In this document: one piece after another, positions 52,772 to 62,724 of the stretch
Layout: each line of letters opens with the position of its first letter
Position numbering within the stretch: the stretch's first letter is position 1
Origin: Amphibacillus sp052055485
Lineage (GTDB): Bacteria > Bacillota > Bacilli > Bacillales > Amphibacillaceae
Direction of reading: 5' to 3'
Assembly: GCF_052055485.1 (NCBI RefSeq)
Contig: NZ_CP197171.1
Coordinates: 496,001-560,000 of the forward strand
Length of the DNA: 64,000 nucleotides
The notes under the pieces: generated by a model
Told to the model about the DNA's origin: nothing
The model's input: the letters and a program-made list of their open reading frames with translations, nothing else
Databases searched by the model: none
Made by a program: the position numbers and the translations under genes

Positions 52772-55030
52772 TTATAAACTTTCGTGGAATGTACGATTAA
52801 TAACATCAATTTGTTGTTCTCTTGTCAACTTAACAAAGTTAACAGCATAACCAGATACGCGAATGGTCAATTGAGGATATTCCTCAGGATGTTCCATTGC
52901 ATCTAATAGTGTTTCACGATCAAAGACATTGACATTTAAGTGGTGACCTTTTTTCTTAGCGTAACCATCTAACATTCCTGCTAGGTTTGCTCTTTGCCCA
53001 TCAATATCTTTACCAAGAGCTTTTGGTACGATAGAGAATGTGTTTGAGATACCATCTAATGCATATTCATAAGGCATTTTAGCAACAGAATTTAGTGATG
53101 CTAATGAACCATTTTGATCACGACCGTGAAGTGGGTTAGCACCTGGTGCAAATGGTGCACCTGCTTTACGTCCATCAGGTGTATTACCTGTCTTCTTACC
53201 GTATACAACATTTGAAGTAATTGTAAGAATAGATTGTGTATGAGTAGAACCACGGTAAGTTTTGTGTTGTTTTACTTTATTCATAAAGTTTTTCACTAAG
53301 TCAGCCGCAATTGAATCGACACGGTCATCATTGTTACCATATTTAGGATAGTCACCTTCGATTTCATAATCAATCGCAAGACCATCTTCATCACGGATGG
53401 TACGAACTTTCGCATGTTTGATAGCACTTAATGAATCAGCTACAACAGAAAGCCCTGCAATACCACATGCCATTGTTCGGAATACTTCACGATCATGGAG
53501 TGCCATTTCAAGTCTTTCATAGCTATACTTATCATGCATGTAGTGAATAATGTTTAGTGCATTAACATAAACACCTGCTAACCAATCAAGCATGGTATCA
53601 TATTTCTTCACGACTTCATCATAGTCTAAATACTCTGAAGTAATCGGTGCATAATTAGGTGCAACTTGTGCTTTTGATTTCTCATCAACACCACCATTAA
53701 TTGAATAAAGCAATGCTTTGGCTAAGTTAACACGAGCTCCAAAGAACTGCATTTGTTTACCAATGCGCATAGCTGATACACAACATGCGATACCATAATC
53801 ATCACCGTAGTGTTCACGCATAATATCATCATTTTCATATTGGATTGAGCTTGTTTTTATTGACATTGCTGCACAATATTTTTTATAGTTATCTGGTAAT
53901 TGTGTTGACCATAGAACCGTTAAGTTTGGCTCTGGCGCTGGACCTAAGTTATCTAAAGTGTGCAAGAAACGATATGAACTTTTCGTTACTAATGGGCGAC
54001 CGTCTTCAGCCATACCTGCTAATGATTCAGTTACCCATGTTGGGTCACCACTAAAGAGTTCATTATATTCAGGTGTTCTAGCAAATTTAACAAGACGCAA
54101 TTTCATAACGAAATGGTCAACTAATTCTTGTGCTTCTTCTTCTGTCATCACACCATTTTCGATATCACGTTCAATATAAATATCTAAGAATGTTGATGTA
54201 CGACCAAGACTCATCGCTGCACCATTTTGTTCTTTAATAGCTGCTAAATAGCCAAGATACAACCATTGAAATGCTTCTTGAGCATTTGTTGCTGGTTTAG
54301 AAATATCGAAACCATAAATGTCACCTAATTGTTTAAGTTCTTGAAGTGCACGAATTTGCTCCATGTGTTCTTCTCGATCACGAATGACATCATCAGACAT
54401 CACACCATTATTGCCGATTAAATCAAGATCAGCTTTTTTAGCTTCGATTAATTTATCTGTTCCGTAAAGAGCCACTCGGCGGTAGTCGCCAATAATACGA
54501 CCGCGTCCATAAGCATCAGGTAAACCAGTTACAACACCAGCGCGACGTGCTGCACGAATTTCAGGTGTATAAGCATCGAACACACCTTGGTTATGTGTTT
54601 TACGATATTCAGTAAAAATCTTTTCAACTTCTTCATCTAATTTGTAACCATATGATTCAGCTGAAATGGAAGCCATGCGAATTCCACCAAAAGGCTGTAA
54701 AGAACGTTTAAACGGAACGTCCGTTTGAACACCGACAATTTTTTCTTTATCTTTGTTCAAATAACCTGCGTCATGTGAAGTGATTGTTGATACAATCTTT
54801 GTATCTAGATCATAAACACCACCACGCTCACGCTCCTCTTTCGTTAACTCCATCACTTGATCCCATAATTCCTTTGTTGAATCAGTTGGACCTGCTAAGA
54901 AATCTTCATTTCCTTCATATAAAGTATAGTTTTTTAAAATAAAATCACGGACATCAACTTCTTTTTGCCAATTACCATCACGGAAATCGTTCCATGGATT
55001 ATTTTTTGTCACATCATCTGCTACTTTCAT
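52772..55030 (-). CDS. pflB: Formate C-acetyltransferase (pyruvate formate-lyase)
   Basis: This 752-residue glycyl-radical enzyme splits pyruvate to acetyl-CoA and formate without oxygen. The active-site pair is Cys416-Cys417 (GIACCVSAMRIGK) and the radical site is Gly727 (IRVSGYAVNF). GNTPDGRKAGAPFAPGANPLHGRD is also characteristic. Length is normal. AGGAGG lies upstream of the ATG. It is divergent from adhE across an 875-bp region; its redox control may be shared. Confidence 0.97.
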   Translation of the reverse strand: MKVADDVTKNNPWNDFRDGNWQKEVDVRDFILKNYTLYEGNEDFLAGPTDSTKELWDQVMELTKEERERGGVYDLDTKIVSTITSHDAGYLNKDKEKIVGVQTDVPFKRSLQPFGGIRMASISAESYGYKLDEEVEKIFTEYRKTHNQGVFDAYTPEIRAARRAGVVTGLPDAYGRGRIIGDYRRVALYGTDKLIEAKKADLDLIGNNGVMSDDVIRDREEHMEQIRALQELKQLGDIYGFDISKPATNAQEAFQWLYLGYLAAIKEQNGAAMSLGRTSTFLDIYIERDIENGVMTEEEAQELVDHFVMKLRLVKFARTPEYNELFSGDPTWVTESLAGMAEDGRPLVTKSSYRFLHTLDNLGPAPEPNLTVLWSTQLPDNYKKYCAAMSIKTSSIQYENDDIMREHYGDDYGIACCVSAMRIGKQMQFFGARVNLAKALLYSINGGVDEKSKAQVAPNYAPITSEYLDYDEVVKKYDTMLDWLAGVYVNALNIIHYMHDKYSYERLEMALHDREVFRTMACGIAGLSVVADSLSAIKHAKVRTIRDEDGLAIDYEIEGDYPKYGNNDDRVDSIAADLVKNFMNKVKQHKTYRGSTHTQSILTITSNVVYGKKTGNTPDGRKAGAPFAPGANPLHGRDQNGSLASLNSVAKMPYEYALDGISNTFSIVPKALGKDIDGQRANLAGMLDGYAKKKGHHLNVNVFDRETLLDAMEHPEEYPQLTIRVSGYAVNFVKLTREQQIDVINRTFHESL

Positions 55031-55529
55031 TTCCGCTACCTCCTAAAATATAATTAATCAATTATTATCTTAATTTAAGTATATACTACTCACATTGAGA
55101 ATCCAAGTGAAAAACAGCACATTTCTAAACTGTTATAGTAAATGTTCATATTTTGTTCAAATTTAAGTTTTTTATAATGATCCATTACTATAGAATATGA
55201 ATTTAGCAATTAAACATTGATTTAATCATGTTTTAATCATTTTTAAAATTTGATACACAGCATTCCTTATTATGGAACAGATATGCTGTATTATACTGTT
55301 ACATATTAATAATACATTTAAATTATAACAGTTAAGCGCATTCATCAATAGAATCTTATTGCTTTATTTTTAATTTGAAAATTAATCTGTCATTTATGCC
55401 TTATTAAAAAACTTAAGGTCAACAATAAATAGGAAATTTTTAATCATTTGGTACTTCTCTTTACTATTATCTACTATTTAAATCTAAATAAACCGATCAA
55501 ATGACGCATTCTAACAGCTTTATTACCAT

Positions 55530-55547
55530 TTGTGACTTATTTCACAA
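55530..55547. promoter_or_regulatory. Rex operator upstream of adhE
   Basis: TTGTGACTTATTTCACAA differs from the Rex consensus TTGTGAAnnnnTTCACAA at one position. Rex releases DNA when NADH/NAD is high, so adhE (and perhaps pflB) should switch on during fermentation. Confidence 0.82.
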
Positions 55548-55569
55548 AGATGTCACAATTAACTTAAAT

Positions 55570-55583
55570 TGTAAGCGCGTACA
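55570..55583 (+). promoter_or_regulatory. cre-like site in the adhE promoter region
   Basis: TGTAAGCGCGTACA matches the CcpA cre consensus TGWAANCGNTNWCA at all fixed positions but one (G for T at position 10). It lies 23 bp beyond the Rex site. Confidence 0.6.
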
Positions 55584-55624
55584 GATGATATGATGAAAAT
55601 ATCAAAGAAACAAGGGGGAATAAA

Positions 55625-55642
55625 ATGATCTTAACAAAGTGA
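55625..55642 (+). CDS. Five-codon upstream open reading frame before adhE
   Basis: ATG ATC TTA ACA AAG TGA follows AAGGGGG at 6-base spacing, a stronger initiation site than many real genes. The stop overlaps a small hairpin CAAAGT...ACTTTG. It starts 281 bp upstream of adhE. It may be a regulatory leader or a chance/decayed start; no product function is claimed. Confidence 0.3.
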   Translation: MILTK

Positions 55643-55905
55643 AAAAACTTTGGTACCGATTCAGAATATTGCACACAAACTTTTTTAAAAAGTAACTAGA
55701 TGACAATTTTGAGCATTGTATTTAGACGAGGGTGGAGATATGCCAAATTCTATTTGGACAAATCGATATGTGGTCATTGGAAAAAGCAGCAAGCAGATGG
55801 GAAATGATATTTCATTTTTAAAGTTCCCCCGTAATCTGTCAAAGATTCAAAAATTTTTTTAATACTTAAAGTTCAACACTTCACAAATCATCAGGAGGGA
55901 TAATT

Positions 55906-58512
55906 ATGGTAGCCGTAGTAGAAAAGAAAAAGAATAAACCTGAAATGTCTGTACAAGAAAGTATTGATATCCTTGCACACAATGCGAAACAAGCATTGAA
56001 GGAAATGAAGAAGTTAAATCAAGAACAAATAGATAAAATTGTAAAAGAAATGGCGTTGGCCGGTTTAGATAAACATATGTATTTAGCTAAATTTGCTGTT
56101 GAAGAAACAGGTCGTGGGATTTACGAAGATAAAATTATTAAAAATATTTTTGCCACTGAATATGTTTATCACAATATTAAGTATGATAAAACAGTTGGTG
56201 TTATCAACGAGAATCCACATGAAGGAATGGTTGAAATTGCAGAACCAATTGGTGTTGTCGCTGGCGTAACTCCTGTTACCAATCCAACATCAACAACAAT
56301 GTTTAAAATACTCATCTCAATTAAAACAGGTAATCCAATTATTTTTGCTTTCCATCCATCCGCACAAAAATCAAGTGTGGAAGCGGCAAGATACCTTTAT
56401 CGTGCAGCAATAGAAAATGGTGCACCTGAGCATTGTATTCAATGGATTGAAAAGCCATCTATTGAAGCTACACAAATATTAATGAAGCATGAAGATATCG
56501 CAACGATCTTAGCTACAGGCGGACCAGGAATGGTTAAATCTGCTTATAGTTCAGGAAAACCAGCTCTTGGAGTGGGTGCAGGTAATGTTCCTTGTTATAT
56601 TGAAAAATCAGTAGATATTAAGCGAGCAGTCAATGACTTAATTTTGTCAAAAACATTTGATAATGGAATGATCTGTGCATCAGAACAAGCGATGATTGTT
56701 GATAAAGAAATCTATCATGAAGTTAAGCAATTGATGATTGATAACAACTGTTATTTCCTATCAGAAGCCGAAAAAGAAAAAGTCGGAAAAGTTGTTATTA
56801 ATGAAGAAACAGGCTCTGTCAATCCTAAAATTGTTGGTATGAAACCGTCATTTATAGCTGACTTAGCTGGGGTTAAAGTGCCTGAAGACACTAAAATTCT
56901 TATCGGTGAATTAACTGGCGTAGGGGCTGATCACCCACTTTCTCGTGAAAAACTTAGTCCAGTATTAGCTGCTTATAAAGTAAATAGTACCGAAGAAGGC
57001 TTAACACGAGCAGAAGAAATGCTTGAGTTCGGTGGCTTAGGGCACTCTGCCGTTATTCATTCTAACGATCAAGATGTAATTGATCAATTTGGTTCACGTA
57101 TGAAAGCTGGCCGTATTATCGTTAATGCTCCTTCATCACAAGGTGCAATTGGTGATATCTATAATGCTTATATGCCTTCACTTACATTAGGATGCGGTTC
57201 ATATGGTGGTAACTCTGTCTCAACTAACGTTGGTGCTGTTCACCTTATTAATGTCAAAAATATGGCAAAAAGGAATAACAATATGCAATGGTTTAAAGTA
57301 CCACCAAAGGTTTATTTTGAAAGAAATTCAGTTCAATATTTAGCTAAGATGCCAAATATATCAAAAGCTTTTATTGTGACTGATGAAATGATGGTTAAAC
57401 TAGGCTATGTGGATAAAGTACTCTATCATTTACGTAAACGACCTGATTATGTTCACTGTGAAATATTCTCAGACGTTGAGCCTGATCCATCTAAAGAAAC
57501 AGTTATGCGAGGCGCAGAAGCTATGGCTGCCTTTAACCCTGATGTAGTTATTGCCATTGGTGGAGGGTCTCCTATGGATGCTGCAAAAGGAATGTGGTTA
57601 TTCCACGAACATCCAGAAACTGACTTTAATGGCTTAAAACAAAAATTCCTAGATATCCGAAAACGTGTCTATAAATATCCTAAATTAGGTCATAAAGCGC
57701 AATTCGTTGCGATTCCAACAACTTCTGGTACGGGCTCTGAGGTTACTTCTTTCTCAGTTATTACTGATAAACAACTCAATGTTAAATATCCTTTAGCTGA
57801 TTATGAGTTAACGCCAGATGTAGCGATTATTGACCCTCAGTTTGTCATGACTGTGCCAAAAACAGTGACTGCTGATACAGGAATGGATGTTTTAACACAT
57901 GCTATCGAGGCCTATGTTTCTAACATGGCAAACGATTATACAGATGGCTTGGCGATCAGAGCGATTCAATTGATCTTTAAATATCTACCAATCGCCTATA
58001 AAGACGGCAGTAATGAATTGGCACGTGAAAAAGTTCATAATGCGTCAACCATTGCTGGTATGGCCTTTGCTAATGCATTTTTAGGCATTAATCATAGTCT
58101 AGCGCATAAGCTAGGTGGGGAATTTGAAATTGCACATGGACGCGCCAATGCAATCTTACTCCCTCATGTTATTCGTTATAATGCTAAAAAGCCAACTAAA
58201 TTTGTTTCATTCCCTAAATATGAACACTTTATCGCTGATGAACGCTATGCGGAAATCGCCAAAGCATTAGAATTACCAGCTAAAACAACTGCTGAAGGTG
58301 TCGAAAGCCTAGTCAATGCTATTTACAAACTGGCCAAACAATTAGACATTCCAATGAGCATAGCAGAAAATGGTGTCGATAAACAAGCATTTGAAACGAA
58401 AGTTGATTATTTAGCTGACCGGGCCTTTGAAGATCAATGTACAACGGCAAATCCTAAGTTACCGCTTGTAACTGAGCTTGCTGAAGTTTTACGCAATGCT
58501 TACAAAGGCTAA
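55906..58512 (+). CDS. adhE: Bifunctional acetaldehyde/alcohol dehydrogenase AdhE
   Basis: This 868-residue fusion has an N-terminal CoA-acylating aldehyde dehydrogenase (about residues 1-440; Cys in DNGMICASEQ; GGLGHSAVIHS). A linker is followed by a C-terminal iron alcohol dehydrogenase (about residues 460-868; AIGGGSPMDAAKGMW, PTTSGTGSEVTSF, metal-binding HSLAHKLGGEFEIAHGRANAILLPHV). It converts acetyl-CoA to ethanol, reoxidising two NADH, and usually forms spirosomes. AGGAGGG precedes the ATG. Rex and cre-like sites lie upstream. Confidence 0.97.
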   Translation: MVAVVEKKKNKPEMSVQESIDILAHNAKQALKEMKKLNQEQIDKIVKEMALAGLDKHMYLAKFAVEETGRGIYEDKIIKNIFATEYVYHNIKYDKTVGVINENPHEGMVEIAEPIGVVAGVTPVTNPTSTTMFKILISIKTGNPIIFAFHPSAQKSSVEAARYLYRAAIENGAPEHCIQWIEKPSIEATQILMKHEDIATILATGGPGMVKSAYSSGKPALGVGAGNVPCYIEKSVDIKRAVNDLILSKTFDNGMICASEQAMIVDKEIYHEVKQLMIDNNCYFLSEAEKEKVGKVVINEETGSVNPKIVGMKPSFIADLAGVKVPEDTKILIGELTGVGADHPLSREKLSPVLAAYKVNSTEEGLTRAEEMLEFGGLGHSAVIHSNDQDVIDQFGSRMKAGRIIVNAPSSQGAIGDIYNAYMPSLTLGCGSYGGNSVSTNVGAVHLINVKNMAKRNNNMQWFKVPPKVYFERNSVQYLAKMPNISKAFIVTDEMMVKLGYVDKVLYHLRKRPDYVHCEIFSDVEPDPSKETVMRGAEAMAAFNPDVVIAIGGGSPMDAAKGMWLFHEHPETDFNGLKQKFLDIRKRVYKYPKLGHKAQFVAIPTTSGTGSEVTSFSVITDKQLNVKYPLADYELTPDVAIIDPQFVMTVPKTVTADTGMDVLTHAIEAYVSNMANDYTDGLAIRAIQLIFKYLPIAYKDGSNELAREKVHNASTIAGMAFANAFLGINHSLAHKLGGEFEIAHGRANAILLPHVIRYNAKKPTKFVSFPKYEHFIADERYAEIAKALELPAKTTAEGVESLVNAIYKLAKQLDIPMSIAENGVDKQAFETKVDYLADRAFEDQCTTANPKLPLVTELAEVLRNAYKG

Positions 58513-58970
58513 CACTTGCTCCCCCTTTTTAAATATTTATATACCAAAAACCCTTCATCTATTAATAGGTGAAGGGTTTTTTACTGGTTGGTTAATCATC
58601 TTAATTATCGAAATGATTTTAAAAAACTTTCAAGGTATTCCATACAAAGCTAATCCCCCTGAATATAGGATTTCATCATTTCAACATTGCAGTTTTGCCA
58701 TTCATTTGTTTGATTGGATATCATCCCTGACCTATATGAAACAAAACAAACAGTAAGATTTCATCCTCTCATGTCACTTCATCTCTTCTAAAAAATTTTA
58801 TTGGCTAACCCTCCTATAAAACGAAACTTCAATCGGCGGGAAGTTCACCGAGGGTTTAAAGTACATATTACGAATTTTATTAATTGAATAAATAAACTTT
58901 TAAAAATAATCTATTGTCCATAACAATAATTGTAAAATATAAAAGCTTTAAAGAACGACACCCTTTGGAA
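58513..58970. other. Spacer between adhE and the second LicR-type gene
   Basis: Holds the adhE terminator (58546-58582). AACTTC (about 58826) and GAAGTT (about 58841) form a short inverted repeat around AATCGGCGG, a locally G+C-rich patch of unknown meaning. The frame at 58478-58756 crosses the terminator and is not credible. Confidence 0.6.
58546..58582 (+). terminator. adhE terminator
   Basis: AAAACCCTTCATCTATT and AATAGGTGAAGGGTTTT pair almost perfectly, followed by a T-run, 33 bp after the stop codon. Confidence 0.92.
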
Positions 58971-60896
58971 TTACAATTGCTCAAGTATTTGTCGTTTAAA
59001 CAATTCAAAATTATCTACATTTGAAATGTCATTTATGACTTGTGAATTACTAAATAATTGAATGATCTCTTCATAGAAAATATGAAAAAAATGGCTATCA
59101 TGACTATTAATAGCTACTAAAAAAACCACCTTTACTTTTGATGACTCATTCCATTGGAGTCCTTCAGGTGATAATGCCACAGCTACTGCTGTTTCCGGAG
59201 AATCCATCATGACATGATGTGGAATAGCAACTTCTCCAAATGCAGTTGATGATAATTCCTCTCTGTGAAGTACTCCTTCATAGAAATTAACGTTTACCAA
59301 TCCTTCTTTATGCATTTTATTCGTCATTTTTTTCAATAAAACATTGCGATCTTGATCTTTTTCGCCTGAAAAAAAGAGTGCTTCATAAAAAAACCGATCC
59401 ATCTTTTCTAATATATATTCTTTTTTACGCTTTTTTTCTAATTCTTCTATTTGTTTTAAAATTTTATTTTTTTGTTCTATTCCATAAAAGGGTTCTAATC
59501 TAATTATTGTAGAATCCAAAAAATTAAACATGTCTAGTTCAATCATCGTTAAAATTAATTCGGGTAATTTTGAACGCTGTATTAACTCTTGTTGATCTGT
59601 TATAACGGCGCTTACATTAAGATGCCGGTCAAAATCCAGTAATATTTCATCCTGAATCCTATTCCCCATATCTATATAATCAGGTATCACTAATACTGTC
59701 TCTATTTTTTCTTGTTTGTCCTTTTGCTTCTCTATCACATTACCTAAGTGTAGGGCAATAAAAGCTACTTCATCTTCTGGTAATTGGCAATTTTTCATTT
59801 TACTTATTATATTTGAAATAAAAATAGCCATATCAAATAATAGAGGTGATGATGATTTAATACTTTCCTTTAAAGGATTGCGAATAAAACTATTATATTT
59901 TATTCGTTCATAAAGCGTTTTAATATGTATCGCAAAAGGAGCAATGAACTCTTCTGTGTTTAGATCAAAATAATAAGATCTGAAAACTTCTTTGGCTATA
60001 ATATTAACATCTCTTTGAAGTTCATCATCAATAATGTCTTGTAGCATTTTTTGATTTTCTGACAGTAAAACATTCGTATTTGATTTAATCAATACGAATA
60101 TCTTATTTAATTCTGATGAACTTAATTCTATAGCAAAATTCTCTCTAAAATATGAAATTATAAATTCAATCATTGATGAATCCTTTTCACTATAATAAAT
60201 AGGTTCTGCCTTTTCTTCAATTTGCCTTCCTTTTTTATTTCTAATTATAATAATCCCTAAATGAAGCAATAAGTTCTTAAAAGCAAAATCATTAATTCTA
60301 AAATCCTCTTGTTTGGAGAGTTCCTTTAGCAACCGTACTAATAGACCAACAGTTACTTTTCCGAAATAATCTTCTAAATAAACTAAAGATATTGCTTCAG
60401 AAGAGAATTTCCCATAAAGAAAATGACTCATTAATCTTCTTTTATTTCTTTCATTCCCTTTTAAATAAAGCTCACCTTTCTCTGATTGTAAAGTTAAATG
60501 ATATTTTTTAAGATATTTGTTTGCAGCGCTGATAGTATTCGTGAGTGTTGTATAACTTATATATATTCTTTCGGTCAAGTCAAACATATTTAGAGATGGA
60601 ACATTTTTTAACAACTCTTCTAGAATATAATACATACGTTCTGCTTCTGTTTGAGGTAATTGTTTTTCTTGTTGGCTACTCTTCGTTAGCAGCTGTTGGG
60701 CAACTTCTTTTTCATTTAAAAAATATCCTTTACCTGTTGCCGTGATTAACTCAACTCCTGAAAGGACATTTAATTCACGAACATAATTTCGAATACTTCT
60801 TGAAGAAACAGCTAATTCATTTGCAAGAATACTTGCTGTTAATGGTTGTTTAGCTGTATATAGAATGCGGATTAAATTCATTAATATTTCTCGCAT
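58971..60896 (-). CDS. LicR-type PRD transcriptional activator with PTS IIA domain (module 2)
   Basis: This 641-residue protein has the same layout as the regulator at 27304. An HTH (about residues 1-45, QPLTASILANELAVSSRSIRNYVREL) and a second HTH (about residues 85-130) precede two PRDs (about residues 190-410, with VAFIALHLGNVIEKQ). A IIB-like segment and a C-terminal IIA domain with phospho-His in FGEVAIPHHVM follow. The ATG at 60896 is 8 bases behind GGAGGGG. It is transcribed away from the PTS/GH1 module 2, its probable target. Confidence 0.88.
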   Translation of the reverse strand: MREILMNLIRILYTAKQPLTASILANELAVSSRSIRNYVRELNVLSGVELITATGKGYFLNEKEVAQQLLTKSSQQEKQLPQTEAERMYYILEELLKNVPSLNMFDLTERIYISYTTLTNTISAANKYLKKYHLTLQSEKGELYLKGNERNKRRLMSHFLYGKFSSEAISLVYLEDYFGKVTVGLLVRLLKELSKQEDFRINDFAFKNLLLHLGIIIIRNKKGRQIEEKAEPIYYSEKDSSMIEFIISYFRENFAIELSSSELNKIFVLIKSNTNVLLSENQKMLQDIIDDELQRDVNIIAKEVFRSYYFDLNTEEFIAPFAIHIKTLYERIKYNSFIRNPLKESIKSSSPLLFDMAIFISNIISKMKNCQLPEDEVAFIALHLGNVIEKQKDKQEKIETVLVIPDYIDMGNRIQDEILLDFDRHLNVSAVITDQQELIQRSKLPELILTMIELDMFNFLDSTIIRLEPFYGIEQKNKILKQIEELEKKRKKEYILEKMDRFFYEALFFSGEKDQDRNVLLKKMTNKMHKEGLVNVNFYEGVLHREELSSTAFGEVAIPHHVMMDSPETAVAVALSPEGLQWNESSKVKVVFLVAINSHDSHFFHIFYEEIIQLFSNSQVINDISNVDNFELFKRQILEQL

Positions 60897-60966
60897 ACAA
60901 TCCCCTCCATATAATGTACCACTCATTAATTAATAATAAAATTGAAGAGAAAAACATTCAACTCGC

Positions 60967-60991
60967 TATTTTCCTATCTAATAGGAAAATA
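60967..60991. promoter_or_regulatory. Candidate operator of PTS module 2
   Basis: TATTTTCCTA and TAGGAAAATA form a perfect 10-bp inverted repeat around TCTAA in the short region between the LicR-type gene and the IIB gene. A related half-site (AGAAGGAAAT) follows near 61028. The assignment to the LicR-type protein is inference. Confidence 0.5.
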
Positions 60992-61113
60992 TTATTACAC
61001 ACCGTTAGGCATCCGCTTTTACCTTAATAGAAGGAAATTATTGAAGAGAATCTCTACTTTTTTTGTACCATAATTAATTTGTAGCCAAATATTGCACATG
61101 GGAGGTATATATC

Positions 61114-61428
61114 ATGAAAAGAAAAAGTATTTTACTAGTTTGTGGTGCGGGAATGTCAAGTGGTTTGTTAGCAACAAACACTCGTAAAGCAGCCAAAAAG
61201 CGTAAATTAGATTACTCTATTCAGGCGCGAAGTGAAAGTGAAGTGGTTAGTCATTTATCAAGTATCGATTGCTTATTACTGGGTCCACACTATGCTACAC
61301 ATGAAAGTGATTTCAAGAAACAATCTGAGCCCTATAATATTCCTGTGGCTGTTATTCCACAAGAGATCTATGGAATGCTTGATGGGGAAAGACTATTAGA
61401 TTATGCAATATCAATTATGGAAGGATGA
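61114..61428 (+). CDS. PTS lactose/cellobiose-family IIB component (module 2)
   Basis: This 104-residue protein has the active loop LLVCGAGMSSGLLA (phospho-Cys10), followed by NTRKAAKKRKLDY and CLLLGPHYATHE. Strong similarity by eye to the IIB at 26806-27117 (GAGMSSG, RKAAKKRK, LLGPH, EIYG.LDG). GGGAGG precedes the ATG. Confidence 0.93.
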   Translation: MKRKSILLVCGAGMSSGLLATNTRKAAKKRKLDYSIQARSESEVVSHLSSIDCLLLGPHYATHESDFKKQSEPYNIPVAVIPQEIYGMLDGERLLDYAISIMEG

Positions 61429-61434
61429 GCTTAA

Positions 61435-62703
61435 ATGAAAAGGTTTATGAAATGGCTTAGTAACTCATTTGCTCCGGCAATGAAAAAAATTGTTGGACGA
61501 CCATGGATTTCTGCTGTATCCACATCTATGCAAAAGATTATTCCATTCATATTAGCTGGGTCAATTATTTTTCTTTATGGTGTCGTACGTGATTTTGTAT
61601 CCGTTTTGCCTGATATTGGGATAATTGCTGACTTTACCTTTGGAATGATTGGGTTAATTATAGCTTTTATGCTCGCCCATCAAGTTATGATAAATCTACA
61701 TCATGATAAATCGACAATAAATGCGGGTCTGGTTTCTATTGCTATCTTTTTGATAAATATAAATCCTACCATTGACGAAGGGATATTTACTGTTGAATTT
61801 GGACGTTTAGGTCCTACTGGTATTTTAGTTGGTATTTTGTCTGCCTTACTCACTGCAGCTATTTTCAATCTATATGGAAAGCTGAACCTATTTGAAGATT
61901 CTGAAATTCCCGATTTTGTAACTGAATGGATTAATACAATTATCCCTATATTAGTTACTGTAGGCTTAGCTGTTGTTATAGCATTTAAATTGAATATAGA
62001 CATTTTTGATATTACCGAAATTGTTTTTTCTCCACTACAAAGTTTTGCTCAAACTTTACCTGGTTTTATCTTAGTATGTTTAATTCCAGCGATGTTTTAT
62101 TCTATTGGAATTTCATCCTGGTTCTTTGGTTCAATAACAACACCTATTTTTCTAGCTGGAATAGCAGGAAATATTGCTTTAGTTGAACAAGGTTTAGCAC
62201 CAACAAATATTGTAACCTCAGAAACCGTGTTTACAGCTGCTTTAATTACAATGGGAGGAATGGGAGCAACCTTAGGGCTAAATTTCCTAATGTTATTCTC
62301 AAAATCTAAAAAACTAAAAGTACTAGGAAAAATCTGCATCATTCCTTCATTTTTCAATATTAATGAACCAGTAGTTTTTTCGACACCAGTTGTAATGAAT
62401 CCATTACTTATGCTTCCTATGTGGATCAATGCAATTATTGGTCCAATAGTCATTTGGCTCTCTATGTCCAGTGGTTTTTTAAATATTCCAGCGCGAATGA
62501 TCCAAATTGGACAAATTCCGGCACCTTTTTCAAGTGTTATGATAACTGAAGATATGCGTGCAATAATTGTCTATATTATTTTGTTTTTCATTTACTTAGC
62601 AGTTTGGTATCCCTTTTTTAAAGTTTACGAAAAACAAGTACTTACAGAAGAAAAACAAGCAGGTGTTGACGATATGCCTTTGTCAAATCCTGTAACAGAA
62701 TAA
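61435..62703 (+). CDS. PTS cellobiose-family IIC permease (module 2)
   Basis: This 422-residue permease has about ten hydrophobic segments. It contains GISSWFFGSITTPIFLAGIAGN and FFNINEPVVFSTPVVMNPLLMLPMWINAIIGP, the same conserved blocks as the IIC at 25559. It follows IIB by 6 bp and has GGATGAG as ribosome binding site. Confidence 0.93.
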   Translation: MKRFMKWLSNSFAPAMKKIVGRPWISAVSTSMQKIIPFILAGSIIFLYGVVRDFVSVLPDIGIIADFTFGMIGLIIAFMLAHQVMINLHHDKSTINAGLVSIAIFLININPTIDEGIFTVEFGRLGPTGILVGILSALLTAAIFNLYGKLNLFEDSEIPDFVTEWINTIIPILVTVGLAVVIAFKLNIDIFDITEIVFSPLQSFAQTLPGFILVCLIPAMFYSIGISSWFFGSITTPIFLAGIAGNIALVEQGLAPTNIVTSETVFTAALITMGGMGATLGLNFLMLFSKSKKLKVLGKICIIPSFFNINEPVVFSTPVVMNPLLMLPMWINAIIGPIVIWLSMSSGFLNIPARMIQIGQIPAPFSSVMITEDMRAIIVYIILFFIYLAVWYPFFKVYEKQVLTEEKQAGVDDMPLSNPVTE

Positions 62704-62724
62704 TGTGAAAATGGAGAAATATTT

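Larger units (their letters stand above)
55031..55905. other. pflB-adhE divergent region with redox and carbon control sites
   Basis: Contains a Rex operator (55530-55547), a cre-like site (55570-55583) and a five-codon frame (55625-55642). A TATAAT word reads on the minus strand at 55290-55295 for pflB. ACAGCAT (55258) and ATGCTGT (55283) form an imperfect inverted repeat near that box. A 40-codon frame at 55740-55862 is poorly supported. Confidence 0.65.

Noticed and set aside
55740..55862. 40-codon frame upstream of adhE
   Set aside because: The purine-rich site is only about 2 bases from the ATG and the product has no recognisable features; kept only as part of the intergenic description.
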